From an uncultured Bacteroidia bacterium (lineage in GTDB: Bacteria > Bacteroidota > Bacteroidia > Bacteroidales > F082): 64,000 nucleotides of DNA. The DNA lies in NCBI GenBank assembly GCA_913009755.1, contig CAJVWU010000006.1, positions 20,923-84,922 of the forward strand, written 5' to 3'. Below, piece after piece: positions 26,970 to 34,719 of the stretch. A program made the translations under genes and the position numbers. How positions within the stretch are numbered: the stretch's first letter is position 1; every line of letters starts with the position of its first letter. The notes beneath the pieces were generated by a model. That model ran no database searches. It saw only the letters and a list, made by a program, of their open reading frames with translations, and was not told where the DNA came from.

Positions 26970-27419
26970 TTATTTCATAAATTTCAGGTTTCGATAGTAT
27001 AAAAGTATAAAAATTATCGATAATAACAAGGGAATTATTGGAAAAGGGGCACCGGGAATATAAAATTCATAAATAATCAGCAGCAGGATTTGCGCTATGG
27101 CATATAAATGAAACCCTGTTCTGTTTAGTTTCCACATCATGATTGCTCCCATCAGGGAAACCAGATAAAGGATTCCCTGGAACAGGAAAAAACCCGGAGA
27201 TACATTCATCACCATCTTAAGGCTTTTCATTTCAAGCCCACTTTCCGTGAAGTTGAACTGCCCTGCTTCAAACATCTGTTTGATCAGGTCATAAAAAAGA
27301 TATAAAATAAGATTGGCAAAAGCTGATAATCCGCTGCCCGCAAAAGTAAAAACACACAGCAGGGTCAGCATGGGCGGCCGCTGCTGACGGTTATCTGGTG
27401 GTTGATGGTTATCTTCCAT
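26970..27419 (-). CDS. Hypothetical four-helix membrane protein
   Basis: A 149-residue protein starting with a short proline/glutamine-rich tail (MEDNHQPPDNRQQRPP), then four hydrophobic helices (LTLLCVFTFAGSGLSAFANL, FFLFQGILYLVSLMGAIMM, YAIAQILLLIIYEFYI, IIPLLLSIIFILLYY). The first gene of a pair with the 26549 gene. The heptamer repeat begins 11 bases upstream of its start codon, so the repeat lies in or next to its promoter. Family not recognised. Confidence 0.7.
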   Translation of the reverse strand: MEDNHQPPDNRQQRPPMLTLLCVFTFAGSGLSAFANLILYLFYDLIKQMFEAGQFNFTESGLEMKSLKMVMNVSPGFFLFQGILYLVSLMGAIMMWKLNRTGFHLYAIAQILLLIIYEFYIPGAPFPIIPLLLSIIFILLYYRNLKFMK

Positions 27420-27429
27420 TTTTAAAATG

Positions 27430-27541
27430 TTCTCAGTTCTCAGTTCTCAGTTCTCAGTTCTCAGTTCTCAGTTCTCAGTTCTCAGTTCTCAGTTCTCAGT
27501 TCTCAGTTCTCAGTTCTCAGTTCTCAGTTCTCAGTTCTCAG
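27430..27541. repeat. Tandem repeat, 16 copies of the 7-mer TTCTCAG
   Basis: 112 bases made of exact 7-bp units with no interruption. The period is not a multiple of three, and the open frame through it is an artefact. A degenerate trace of the same unit lies at 29836-29854. Confidence 0.95.
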
Positions 27542-27614
27542 CCTGCCGCAAATCCGAAGGAAACGGGGCTTTAGTAGTCGAATCCCGGACGTCCTGTGGA
27601 CGATGGGGATATGT

Positions 27615-27655
27615 CCATCCCCTTAATTCCCCGCCGGCGGGGGATTAAGGGGATG
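27615..27655. repeat. Inverted repeat with about 20-bp arms
   Basis: Arms 27615-27635 and 27635-27655 pair with one mismatch and almost no loop, centred on GCCGGC. It is not followed by a T run. Together with the heptamer array this is all that I can see in the 308-base gap 27420-27727. Confidence 0.75.
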
Positions 27656-27727
27656 GTTCTGCACGTGTTTCCAAATTGAACACACTACACCCCTGGCACC
27701 AATTTCACACATTGCACCAATCATCAG

Positions 27728-29251
27728 TTATCCAAGTTCCCCCACCTCAGCTTCAACTTCCCGGAGAATCTCACAAGATTTAACCAGTTCTTTCATTGTA
27801 TTATGATCTTTGTAAAGGGGCCGGTCAATATCCAGAAAGTCAACATATCGCCTGACCACTTCATGAGCTTTCCTTACGCCTTTTCCAAACTGATAATCCC
27901 TGAAGTCGAGTGCCTGGGCAGCAGCCATAAATTCGATACCGAGTATGCCATAAGCATTATCCAGTATCTGGAAATTTTTAATGGCCGTATTCATGCCCAT
28001 TGAAACAAAATCCTCCTGGTCGGCAGCAGCAGGGATGGACTGAATGCTTGCCGGTGCCGATAATATCTTTTGTTCAACGATCTGCATATCGGCGGTGTAC
28101 TGGCTCAACATCAATCCTGAAAACATACCGGCACCTTTTGAAAGAAAAGCCGGCAATCCTGCACTCAGGGCCGGATTGTTCAGCCTGTTCATCCGCCTTT
28201 CCGAAAGCACACTGACCATCGTAATGGCAACACCGGCCATATCCATGGGCAACGCAACCGGGCTGCCCTGGAAGTTTGCTCCTGATAGTTGCATGTTTTC
28301 TTCAGGGAAAAAGATGGGGTTATCGCCAACACCGTTCAATTCAATTTCTACTTGTTCGTGGGCATAAGCCAATGCATCATGAGCGGTACCGATTACCTGA
28401 GGTGTTGACCGCATGGAATAAGCATCCTGAACTTTGTGTTTAACCTTCCCGGATTTCAGGTCGCCGCCATTGATCATCTTATTGATGGAAAGGGCCGAAC
28501 GGACAGCTCCTTTGAACCCTCTGACTTCGTGAAGCCTGGCTGTGTATGGGCTCATATTGGCTTTCAATGCTTCCAGCGACATGGATGCCGCTATTTCCGC
28601 TTGTTTCAGCCAACGGTTGGCATCATATAAAAACAGGGCGCTCATGGCAGTAAGAACATTGGACCCATTTATCACACCTAGTCCGTCGCGGGCATGCAGG
28701 CCCGGAACCGCAATACCGGCACGCCCCATCGCTTCTGTTCCTTCTAAAAGTTCACCTTGATAAAATGCCTTTCCTTCGCCAAGCAAAAGCAACGCTATTT
28801 GTGCCATAGGAGCAAGATCACCTGAGGCACCGACCGACCCTTTCCTGCATACATAAGGAGTAACCCCTTTGTTAAGCATCTCCACCAACGTTTGTGTGAT
28901 GACCGGACGGATACCCGAATTACCGTGCGCATGGACGTTGATCCGGCCTACCATAGCCCCCCTGACATAATCTTCGGGCATGGCCTCCCCGATTCCGGCA
29001 GCGTGATTATAAATCAGGTATTTCTGAAAATCCTTTACCTGGTCATCATTTAAAATAATCTCGGAAAATTCACCGATACCTGTATTTACACCATACATAA
29101 TTTCATGGGCTTCTATCTTTTTCTCCAGCATGACCCGGCATTTTTCGATACGTTTGATTGCCGGTGGGTCAAGTTCAACTTTTTCACCATGACGGGCTAC
29201 ATTTACGACCGCTTCAATAGTAAGTCCTGCACCTTTTATTATCAATGTCAT
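27728..29251 (-). CDS. hutH: Histidine ammonia-lyase family protein
   Basis: A 507-residue MIO-dependent aromatic amino acid lyase. The prosthetic group forms from A142-S143-G144 in SVGASGDLAP. Y53 in YGVNTGIGEF is the catalytic tyrosine, and GVINGSNVL and GDNPIFF are further active-site landmarks. The selectivity pair that reads Ser-His in classical histidine lyases, and His-Leu or Phe-Leu in tyrosine and phenylalanine lyases, is Asn82-His83 here, closest to the histidine type. No hutU, hutI or hutG is nearby, so a full histidine pathway is not shown. It releases ammonia from the amino acid, giving urocanate if histidine is the substrate. Confidence 0.82.
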   Translation of the reverse strand: MTLIIKGAGLTIEAVVNVARHGEKVELDPPAIKRIEKCRVMLEKKIEAHEIMYGVNTGIGEFSEIILNDDQVKDFQKYLIYNHAAGIGEAMPEDYVRGAMVGRINVHAHGNSGIRPVITQTLVEMLNKGVTPYVCRKGSVGASGDLAPMAQIALLLLGEGKAFYQGELLEGTEAMGRAGIAVPGLHARDGLGVINGSNVLTAMSALFLYDANRWLKQAEIAASMSLEALKANMSPYTARLHEVRGFKGAVRSALSINKMINGGDLKSGKVKHKVQDAYSMRSTPQVIGTAHDALAYAHEQVEIELNGVGDNPIFFPEENMQLSGANFQGSPVALPMDMAGVAITMVSVLSERRMNRLNNPALSAGLPAFLSKGAGMFSGLMLSQYTADMQIVEQKILSAPASIQSIPAAADQEDFVSMGMNTAIKNFQILDNAYGILGIEFMAAAQALDFRDYQFGKGVRKAHEVVRRYVDFLDIDRPLYKDHNTMKELVKSCEILREVEAEVGELG

Positions 29252-29332
29252 AATTCAGTTATTTTTAAAAAAATAAACACTTTGTTTGAACCGGCGAAGT
29301 TAAGAAATCGGTGAACAAAAACATTTATTATT

Positions 29333-29340
29333 TACTTTTG
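29333..29340 (+). promoter_or_regulatory. -7 element for the thioredoxin-like gene
   Basis: TACTTTTG matches TAnnTTTG. It leaves only 12 bases before ATG 29353 but 33 before ATG 29374. Confidence 0.4.
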
Positions 29341-29373
29341 CCGCGTTTTTTTATGCTAAATTTTAAATGCGAT

Positions 29374-29742
29374 ATGTATCCTGCCGAACTGGAAAATATT
29401 GAAGATGTAATTTTAAAAATAAAACAGGAGCCTGCATTGATGCTCTATTTTTACAGTGATCATTGTGCCCCCTGCCTCAGCCTGCGGCCAAAGGTGATCG
29501 AACTTATTCAGAAAGAATTCCCGCGAGTTTCAATGTATCTGGTCAACTCGGAAAAACATCCTGAAATTGCCGCTGCACACCATTGTTTCTCAAACCCTAC
29601 CCTTATCCTTTATTTTGATAGCAGGGAATATCGGCGAATGAGCAAATATGTTTCCATTTCACAGCTTTCCGGAGAAATTTTACGCCCTTATGAACTGATG
29701 TTCGGGGATTATCAGGAAGCCAGGCAGAGGCCGGGGTTTTGA
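29374..29742 (+). CDS. Thioredoxin family protein
   Basis: A small thioredoxin-fold protein, 122 residues from ATG 29374 (MYPAELENIE); ATG 29353 would add seven residues and sits too close to the -7 element. The active site is SDHCAPCLSL, a CxxC with Ala-Pro in place of Gly-Pro, after the beta strand ALMLYFY. The cis-proline region SNPTLILYFDSRE is present. No signal peptide, so it is cytoplasmic. It probably acts as a disulfide reductase or chaperone-like thioredoxin; no partner is adjacent. Confidence 0.85.
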   Translation: MYPAELENIEDVILKIKQEPALMLYFYSDHCAPCLSLRPKVIELIQKEFPRVSMYLVNSEKHPEIAAAHHCFSNPTLILYFDSREYRRMSKYVSISQLSGEILRPYELMFGDYQEARQRPGF

Positions 29743-29835
29743 GTCATAGATATGAGGTCTGGAGTTTGGGATTTGGAAATATTCAATTAGCCGGCAATCA
29801 TGAATTATGAAACGGCATCAATAAATCCACATTCG

Positions 29836-29854
29836 GTTCTGAGTTCTCAGTTCT
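29836..29854. repeat. Short trace of the TTCTCAG heptamer
   Basis: Three heptamer-like units, one with a mismatch, in the otherwise empty 253-base gap before the sigma factor gene. Confidence 0.5.
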
Positions 29855-29995
29855 TTTTAATTCAATAACTTATCCATTCATCCAACATCCCGGTATTCTT
29901 CAAATACATATTCATCGTTTTTTTTTTCCACTTCCCTGTAACCTATCAACCGGCTTACACGTCATCTATTCTATAAGCAGTATCTTTACCAATTA

Positions 29996-30481
29996 ATGAC
30001 TATTGACGAGTACAATATTAGTGTGGATGACTTTTCCGACGGGGTTTATCGCTTCGTGTTGAAAAACTGCCACAATAGTGAATTGGCACATGATCTTGTG
30101 CAGGATTCGTTTATGCGTTTATGGATCAAGAGAAAAGAGGTGAATTTTAAAAAAGGGAAATCCTGGCTTTTTTCCACTGCCTACCATAGGTTGATTGACC
30201 ACGTCAGAAAAAATGACCGGATCAGTTCCATTGAAGGCAGGGAACATCATACACCCCTTTCTTACGATCAGTATTCCGATGTGAAAGAAGTTCTTGACCG
30301 GGCTGTAAGGCAACTTCCTGACATACAACGGTCTGTGGTTCTGTTAAGGGATTACGAAGGATACTCGTACCGGGAGATCGGTGAAATTACAAGCCTTTCG
30401 GAATCGCAGGTAAAAGTGTATATTTACAGGGCACGCCTGTTTTTGAAAAAATACATCGTTAGCCCGGATTTGGTAATATGA
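29996..30481 (+). CDS. ECF-type RNA polymerase sigma factor
   Basis: A 161-residue sigma-70 family protein. Region 2 spans about 5-75 (FVLKNCHNSELAHDLVQD; FMRLWIK; WLFSTAYHRLIDHVRK) and region 4 about 100-150 (RQLPDIQRSVVLLRDYEGYS; REIGEITSLSESQVKVYIYRA), the DNA-binding helix-turn-helix. A near-perfect -7 box TATCTTTA lies at 29981-29988. The next gene encodes a single-pass membrane protein that is probably its anti-sigma factor, the usual arrangement for signal-controlled ECF factors. Confidence 0.93.
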   Translation: MTIDEYNISVDDFSDGVYRFVLKNCHNSELAHDLVQDSFMRLWIKRKEVNFKKGKSWLFSTAYHRLIDHVRKNDRISSIEGREHHTPLSYDQYSDVKEVLDRAVRQLPDIQRSVVLLRDYEGYSYREIGEITSLSESQVKVYIYRARLFLKKYIVSPDLVI

Positions 30482-30538
30482 TTGGGATATGGAATACCGG
30501 TAAATTGGAACGATGGAACAATAGAACAATAGAACAAA

Positions 30539-31609
30539 ATGAAAGTCAACAGAAATAACTATGAAGTGTGGTTGTTGGATTATTCCGACGGCAAACTGAA
30601 TGCTGCCCAAACGGCTGATCTGATGGCTTTCCTGGAAGAAAACCCGGATATGAAAGAGGAGTTCGATGCTTTTGATGCCATCACACTTGAACCTGAATAC
30701 ATCCGGTTTAAACAAAAAGCGCAGCTGAAGAAATTGCCGGTCATCCCTGCAGGGGAAGTGGACGAAAACAACTACGAACACTTTTTTATTGCCTGGCATG
30801 AAAATGATTTAACCCCATCCCAAAAAGATGATGTACTCGCTTTTCTTGAACAAAACCCACAACTTGAACCGGAATTCAGATTACACGGGAAATTACAGAT
30901 AACAGCCAATGAAGAAATTGTTTTCCCGGAAAAAGAACAACTGAGAAAAGGCCGGAAAATCGCTGCCTATTGGTGGCCGGTGGCTGCTGCTGCCCTATTT
31001 CTGTTGTTATTTGCAATGTACGGATTGCTAAAGAAGGAAACCGTTCCGCAAGTTCATAATTATGGCCTGATTGGTAAAATGGAACCGGTATCTATTGTTT
31101 TGCCTTCTGCTGTTTTGACCGGGGTGCGGGTTAATTCATTTCCTATCCCGTTGACAGAAAACAAAGTGATAGAGACCCGGGAAATTACTGTAAAGCAAGA
31201 TGTTTTGAATTCTTTGCCAGACCGGTCGGTTGAGATTGCACTGGCAATGCCCTCAATTTCTTTCAAAACACAACCCATCAGCATGGAGAACGGTACGATG
31301 CCTGCCCGACTGAATTACGAAACAAAAAAACCTAAACAAAAAAACCTGTTGGCCAGGATATTTAAAAATCTGGCCGGGAAATTATCGGGCAAACAAGCCA
31401 AAAACAATAAACAGGGAACGCACAAGAAAGAACCCGCCATGCTTCGCGTGCTCGACCGCAGCATCCTTGTTTTCAACACGGTAACCGGCAGCAAAACGGA
31501 GTTGGAAAAAACTTATGATCAAGAGGGCAACCTGACTCAATACCGGGTGGAAGGAGAATCTCTTTTGTGGTCGAAGAACGTGAATTTAAACAATAAGCAC
31601 AGAAAGTAG
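30539..31609 (+). CDS. Probable transmembrane anti-sigma factor with duplicated N-terminal motif
   Basis: A 356-residue protein. The cytoplasmic part (1-143) holds two copies of a 40-residue motif: NYEVWLLDYSDGKLNAAQ with FLEENPDMKEEF, then NYEHFFIAWHENDLTPSQ with FLEQNPQLEPEF. One membrane helix follows at about 144-164 (WPVAAAALFLLLFAMYGLL), then a basic, disordered-looking periplasmic or outer part. The layout and place after an ECF sigma gene suggest an anti-sigma factor, although the His-Cys zinc motif of the best-known class is absent. An octamer AATAGAAC is repeated just before its start. Confidence 0.65.
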   Translation: MKVNRNNYEVWLLDYSDGKLNAAQTADLMAFLEENPDMKEEFDAFDAITLEPEYIRFKQKAQLKKLPVIPAGEVDENNYEHFFIAWHENDLTPSQKDDVLAFLEQNPQLEPEFRLHGKLQITANEEIVFPEKEQLRKGRKIAAYWWPVAAAALFLLLFAMYGLLKKETVPQVHNYGLIGKMEPVSIVLPSAVLTGVRVNSFPIPLTENKVIETREITVKQDVLNSLPDRSVEIALAMPSISFKTQPISMENGTMPARLNYETKKPKQKNLLARIFKNLAGKLSGKQAKNNKQGTHKKEPAMLRVLDRSILVFNTVTGSKTELEKTYDQEGNLTQYRVEGESLLWSKNVNLNNKHRK

Positions 31610-31646
31610 GCAGGTAACATTTTTGTCACCTGACAGAACCCCAACC

Positions 31647-32639
31647 TCAATAATGTGATTTACTATCAATAAGAATATTTTCTCCGCCCTGATGAAGTGC
31701 ATAATTGAAGCCGGGCTGCAGGCTGAATGCACCGGTTTCCCCGTTTTTACTGACAGCAATGTAACCCACCTGACGTCTTTTGTTTTCAGGGTCTTTTTTT
31801 ACGATGCGCATTACCGCTTCTTCACAAGCCTGTTGCGGTGTTCTGCCGTTTCGCATCAGTTCAACAACAAGGAACGAGCCCAGGGTTTTCATGACCAGTT
31901 CCCCCATCCCGGTTGCCGTTGCCCCGCCCACTTCATTATCAACAAACAACCCCGCGCCAATGATGGGCGAATCGCCTACCCTGCCATGCAATTTGAAAGC
32001 CAGTCCGCTGGTGGTACAGGCACCGGCCAGTTCACCGTTTTCATTAACAGCCAACAGGCCGATGGTATCATGGTATTTGTTGGGTTCATTTTCCCAGTTT
32101 GTAACCGGATCATAATGTGATTTTTCCAGCCATTCTTTCCAGGCTTTCTCTGCGCCCGGCGTGAGCAGGTTTTGTTCTTTGAAACCGCTTTCAACGGCAA
32201 ACTGCAGGGCGCCCTCACCGGCGAGGATCACGTGGGGTGTTTTTTCCATCACCAGGCGGGCAACTGACACGGGATGGACTATATTTTCCAGGAAACATAC
32301 TGAACCGGCATTGCCGTCAGGCGCCATAATGGAAGCGTCGAGGGTAACGTGGCCGTCCCTGTCGGGCAGGCCCCCGATGCCTACGCTGTGGTTTTCCGGA
32401 TCGGCTTCCACAACCATCACCCCTTTTTCAACGGCATCCAGTACCTTGCCGCCCGATTGCAGGGTTTTCATCGCCTCCGCATTGGCGGGAATGCCGTGTT
32501 TCCAGGTGGAAATGATGACAGGCAGTTGTTTTTTTACAGGAACTTTACCTGACAAGGTGTTTGACTTTAAAACTGAAGGCAGCAAGCTCAACATCCCGGC
32601 TGCCGCTGATCGTTCAATAAATTTTCTTCTGTTTAACAT
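31647..32639 (-). CDS. N4-(beta-N-acetylglucosaminyl)-L-asparaginase (glycosylasparaginase family)
   Basis: A 330-residue Ntn-hydrolase that matures by self-cleavage before a threonine. The cleavage site is HDT192IGLLA, so residues 1-191 become the alpha chain and 192-330 the beta chain. Other landmarks are GIGGLPDRDGHVTLDASIM and GRVGDSPIIGAGLFVDNEVGGATATG. A twin-arginine signal (NRRKFIERSAAAGML) marks it for export. The enzyme splits GlcNAc-asparagine from the core of N-glycans. A FucP-type sugar transporter lies 0.5 kb upstream on the same strand, so N-glycan use is plausible; isoaspartyl peptidase activity is the alternative. Confidence 0.88.
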   Translation of the reverse strand: MLNRRKFIERSAAAGMLSLLPSVLKSNTLSGKVPVKKQLPVIISTWKHGIPANAEAMKTLQSGGKVLDAVEKGVMVVEADPENHSVGIGGLPDRDGHVTLDASIMAPDGNAGSVCFLENIVHPVSVARLVMEKTPHVILAGEGALQFAVESGFKEQNLLTPGAEKAWKEWLEKSHYDPVTNWENEPNKYHDTIGLLAVNENGELAGACTTSGLAFKLHGRVGDSPIIGAGLFVDNEVGGATATGMGELVMKTLGSFLVVELMRNGRTPQQACEEAVMRIVKKDPENKRRQVGYIAVSKNGETGAFSLQPGFNYALHQGGENILIDSKSHY

Positions 32640-32656
32640 AACTTAAATTTTTATTA

Positions 32657-33113
32657 CACGGAGGTTCACAGAGGAGACACAGAGGTTCACAGAGTTAAAG
32701 GATATATCTTCTCAAACCTTCTTTTAATAATTTGACGTTAAAGTTTATCAGTAAACCGATTTTTTTCTCGGAAAATTTCAAATAGGTCAGGATTTGGGCT
32801 TCGTGAACAGGATGTAATTCATCAATCGATTTGATTTCAACAATTACCTGATCTTCGACCAACAAATCCAATCTGTATCCATATTCAATGTACAGATCTT
32901 TGTAAATAACAGGAACAGGAATTTGCCTTTCAACCTTTAATCCACGTTCTGTCAGTTCATATTCGAGGCATTGCTCATAAGCTGATTCCAACAATCCCGG
33001 ACCAAGAGTCCTGTGGACTTCAATAGCTGCTCCAATGATTTTCTCAGTTATTTTATTTATTTCCATATTTATTCCCTCCGTGCTTCTCTGTGTACCCTCT
33101 GTGGGCTCTGTGA
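32657..33113. repeat. GxxExxY cassette framed by inverted CACAGAGG-type repeats
   Basis: Left block 32657-32694 has CACGGAGG, TTCACAGAGG, ACACAGAGG and TTCACAGAG; right block 33074-33113 has CCTCCGTG, CTCTGTGTA, CCTCTGTG and CTCTGTGA, the same units inverted. The gene inside fills the space between them almost exactly. Confidence 0.7.
32695..33066 (-). CDS. GxxExxY family protein (PDDEXK-like)
   Basis: A 123-residue protein with the name-giving motif [18 protein letters not shown] (about residues 21-38). Later residues fit a PD-(D/E)xK nuclease fold: [21 protein letters not shown] with the D-ExK pair. The function of the family is not known. The stop codon abuts the left repeat block and the start lies eight bases from the right one. 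It splits the region between glycosylasparaginase and sugar transporter, so it looks like a late arrival. Confidence 0.88.
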   Translation of the reverse strand: MEINKITEKIIGAAIEVHRTLGPGLLESAYEQCLEYELTERGLKVERQIPVPVIYKDLYIEYGYRLDLLVEDQVIVEIKSIDELHPVHEAQILTYLKFSEKKIGLLINFNVKLLKEGLRRYIL

Positions 33114-33163
33114 CCCATTTATTTTTCTTGTGAATTCATAATATCTATTGTAATTATCTGCGT

Positions 33164-34552
33164 TCATAGCGCCTTCACTGCGTCCTCTGCGGTTAATTTT
33201 GGTTTATATCCGTTCAGCCCGTAAAAAGCAATGTAAAGGTAACTAAATACAGGGATGATAAAAGACAAATGGACACCATAAGCATCGGCAACCATGCCCT
33301 GAAAAACTGGCAGGACAGCACCACCAAGGATCATCATGACCAATAATGATGAGCCCTGGCTGGTAAATTTCCCCAGCCCCGCGATAGCCAGCGTAAAAAT
33401 GTTTGACCACATAATGGAATTGAACAAGCCGATGGCAATGACCGACCACAAGGCAACCGGCCCCTTATTGAGCAATGCGGTAGCCAGCAAAACAATATTG
33501 ATAAAAGCAAAAAGGTAAAGTGTCCGTTGGGGCAATGATTTACCGAGGAAAAATGCCGCCAGGTTAATCAGGAGAAAAAACCCATAAACCAGGGCCGTTA
33601 CAAAACCGTTGGTCATTCCGATCACCACGAAAGCGGCCAGCGGGATCAGGATCATCCCAGCCGTTTTCAGTGTTGTGTTTTTCGTCCTGCTTAAAGAAAC
33701 AGCACCCAGAAACCTCCCGATCATCTGCCCTCCCCAATAAATGGCAACAAACTTGCTGGCTTCGATGTGCGACAACCCGCCGATTTCGTCAAGCCCGAGA
33801 TAATTGATCATCATGCTGCCGATGCTTACCTCGCCACCGACATACATAAAAATGGCAATCATCCCAAAAACCAGTTGCCTGTATTTTAATGCGCCGAAAC
33901 CGGTTTTAGTTTCACCGGGGTTTGTAAACCGTGGCAGCCGGGTGGCTTTTATCAAACCGGCCATCAGTAAAAAGATAAAGGCAAAAAACAGGTAAGGGAT
34001 CTTTACGGCATCGGAACCGGGTGAATTGGCAAAATATTTAAAAATCAGAAACCCCCCGATAACAGGACCGATAGTGGTACCCAACGAATTGAAACCCTGT
34101 GCCAGGTTCAATCTTGATGAAGCTGACTTTTCTGATCCCAGGATGGCAACATACGGATTGGCAGCAATCTGAAGCAACGTAAATCCCAGCCCCATCACAA
34201 ACAATGCTGACAGGAAAAATATGTATACATGAAACTCGGCAGCCGGATAAAACAGCAATGCCCCTGTGGCTGAAATGATCAATCCTGCCATGATGCCTTT
34301 TTTATAACCCATCCTGTTAATGGGGTCACCATAAAGTACCGAAACGATAAAATAAATGACAGAGCCTACAAAATAAGCTCCGAAAAAACTAAACTGAACC
34401 AACATTGATTTGGTGTAATTCAAATCAAAAACCTGCTTCATATAGGGTATTAAAATATCATTGAGGACGGTCATAAATCCCCACATAAAAAACAGGAAAG
34501 TCAGGCTGATGAAAGCGGCAGTATATGATCTTTGGGTTGTTTTAACGGACAT
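33164..34552 (-). CDS. MFS sugar transporter of the FucP/FHS type
   Basis: A 462-residue, 12-helix inner membrane carrier. The start at 34552 (MSVKTTQRSY) is preferred over 34582, which adds a polar stretch. FucP-family landmarks are FFMWGFMTVLNDILIPYMK in helix 1, FFGAYFVGSVIYF, MGLGFTLLQIAANPYVAILG in helix 4 and LNLAQGFNSLGTTIGP. These carriers import fucose, glucose, galactose or GlcNAc by proton symport. The neighbouring glycosylasparaginase would fit GlcNAc or N-glycan sugars, but substrate is not determined. Confidence 0.85.
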   Translation of the reverse strand: MSVKTTQRSYTAAFISLTFLFFMWGFMTVLNDILIPYMKQVFDLNYTKSMLVQFSFFGAYFVGSVIYFIVSVLYGDPINRMGYKKGIMAGLIISATGALLFYPAAEFHVYIFFLSALFVMGLGFTLLQIAANPYVAILGSEKSASSRLNLAQGFNSLGTTIGPVIGGFLIFKYFANSPGSDAVKIPYLFFAFIFLLMAGLIKATRLPRFTNPGETKTGFGALKYRQLVFGMIAIFMYVGGEVSIGSMMINYLGLDEIGGLSHIEASKFVAIYWGGQMIGRFLGAVSLSRTKNTTLKTAGMILIPLAAFVVIGMTNGFVTALVYGFFLLINLAAFFLGKSLPQRTLYLFAFINIVLLATALLNKGPVALWSVIAIGLFNSIMWSNIFTLAIAGLGKFTSQGSSLLVMMILGGAVLPVFQGMVADAYGVHLSFIIPVFSYLYIAFYGLNGYKPKLTAEDAVKAL

Positions 34553-34639
34553 GCGATGTGAATAACAATCAACAAATATCAAAAATTTCTATGTTCATAC
34601 CAAATGGTTAACACGTAAAACCCATAAATTTTCCTGAAT

Positions 34640-34695
34640 AAAAAAAGTTGGCACAAGCTCATGAAGTCATTTTCACTGTATGCTTACGCCAACTC
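34640..34695 (-). terminator. Terminator of the Omp28-like gene
   Basis: On the minus strand AGTTGGC (34688-34694) pairs with GCCAACT (34646-34652), with inner AAGC/GCTT and AGT/ACT pairs in the loop, followed by seven T. Confidence 0.6.
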
Positions 34696-34719
34696 TTTGT
34701 CGAACTACAATTTCTTTAT

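Noticed and set aside
27427..27648. Frame encoding SVLSSQF repeats
   Set aside because: It is only the translation of the heptamer array; the period shifts through all frames.
31610..31632. Hairpin after the anti-sigma gene as a terminator
   Set aside because: An 8-bp stem with a mismatch and no T run after it; too weak to call.
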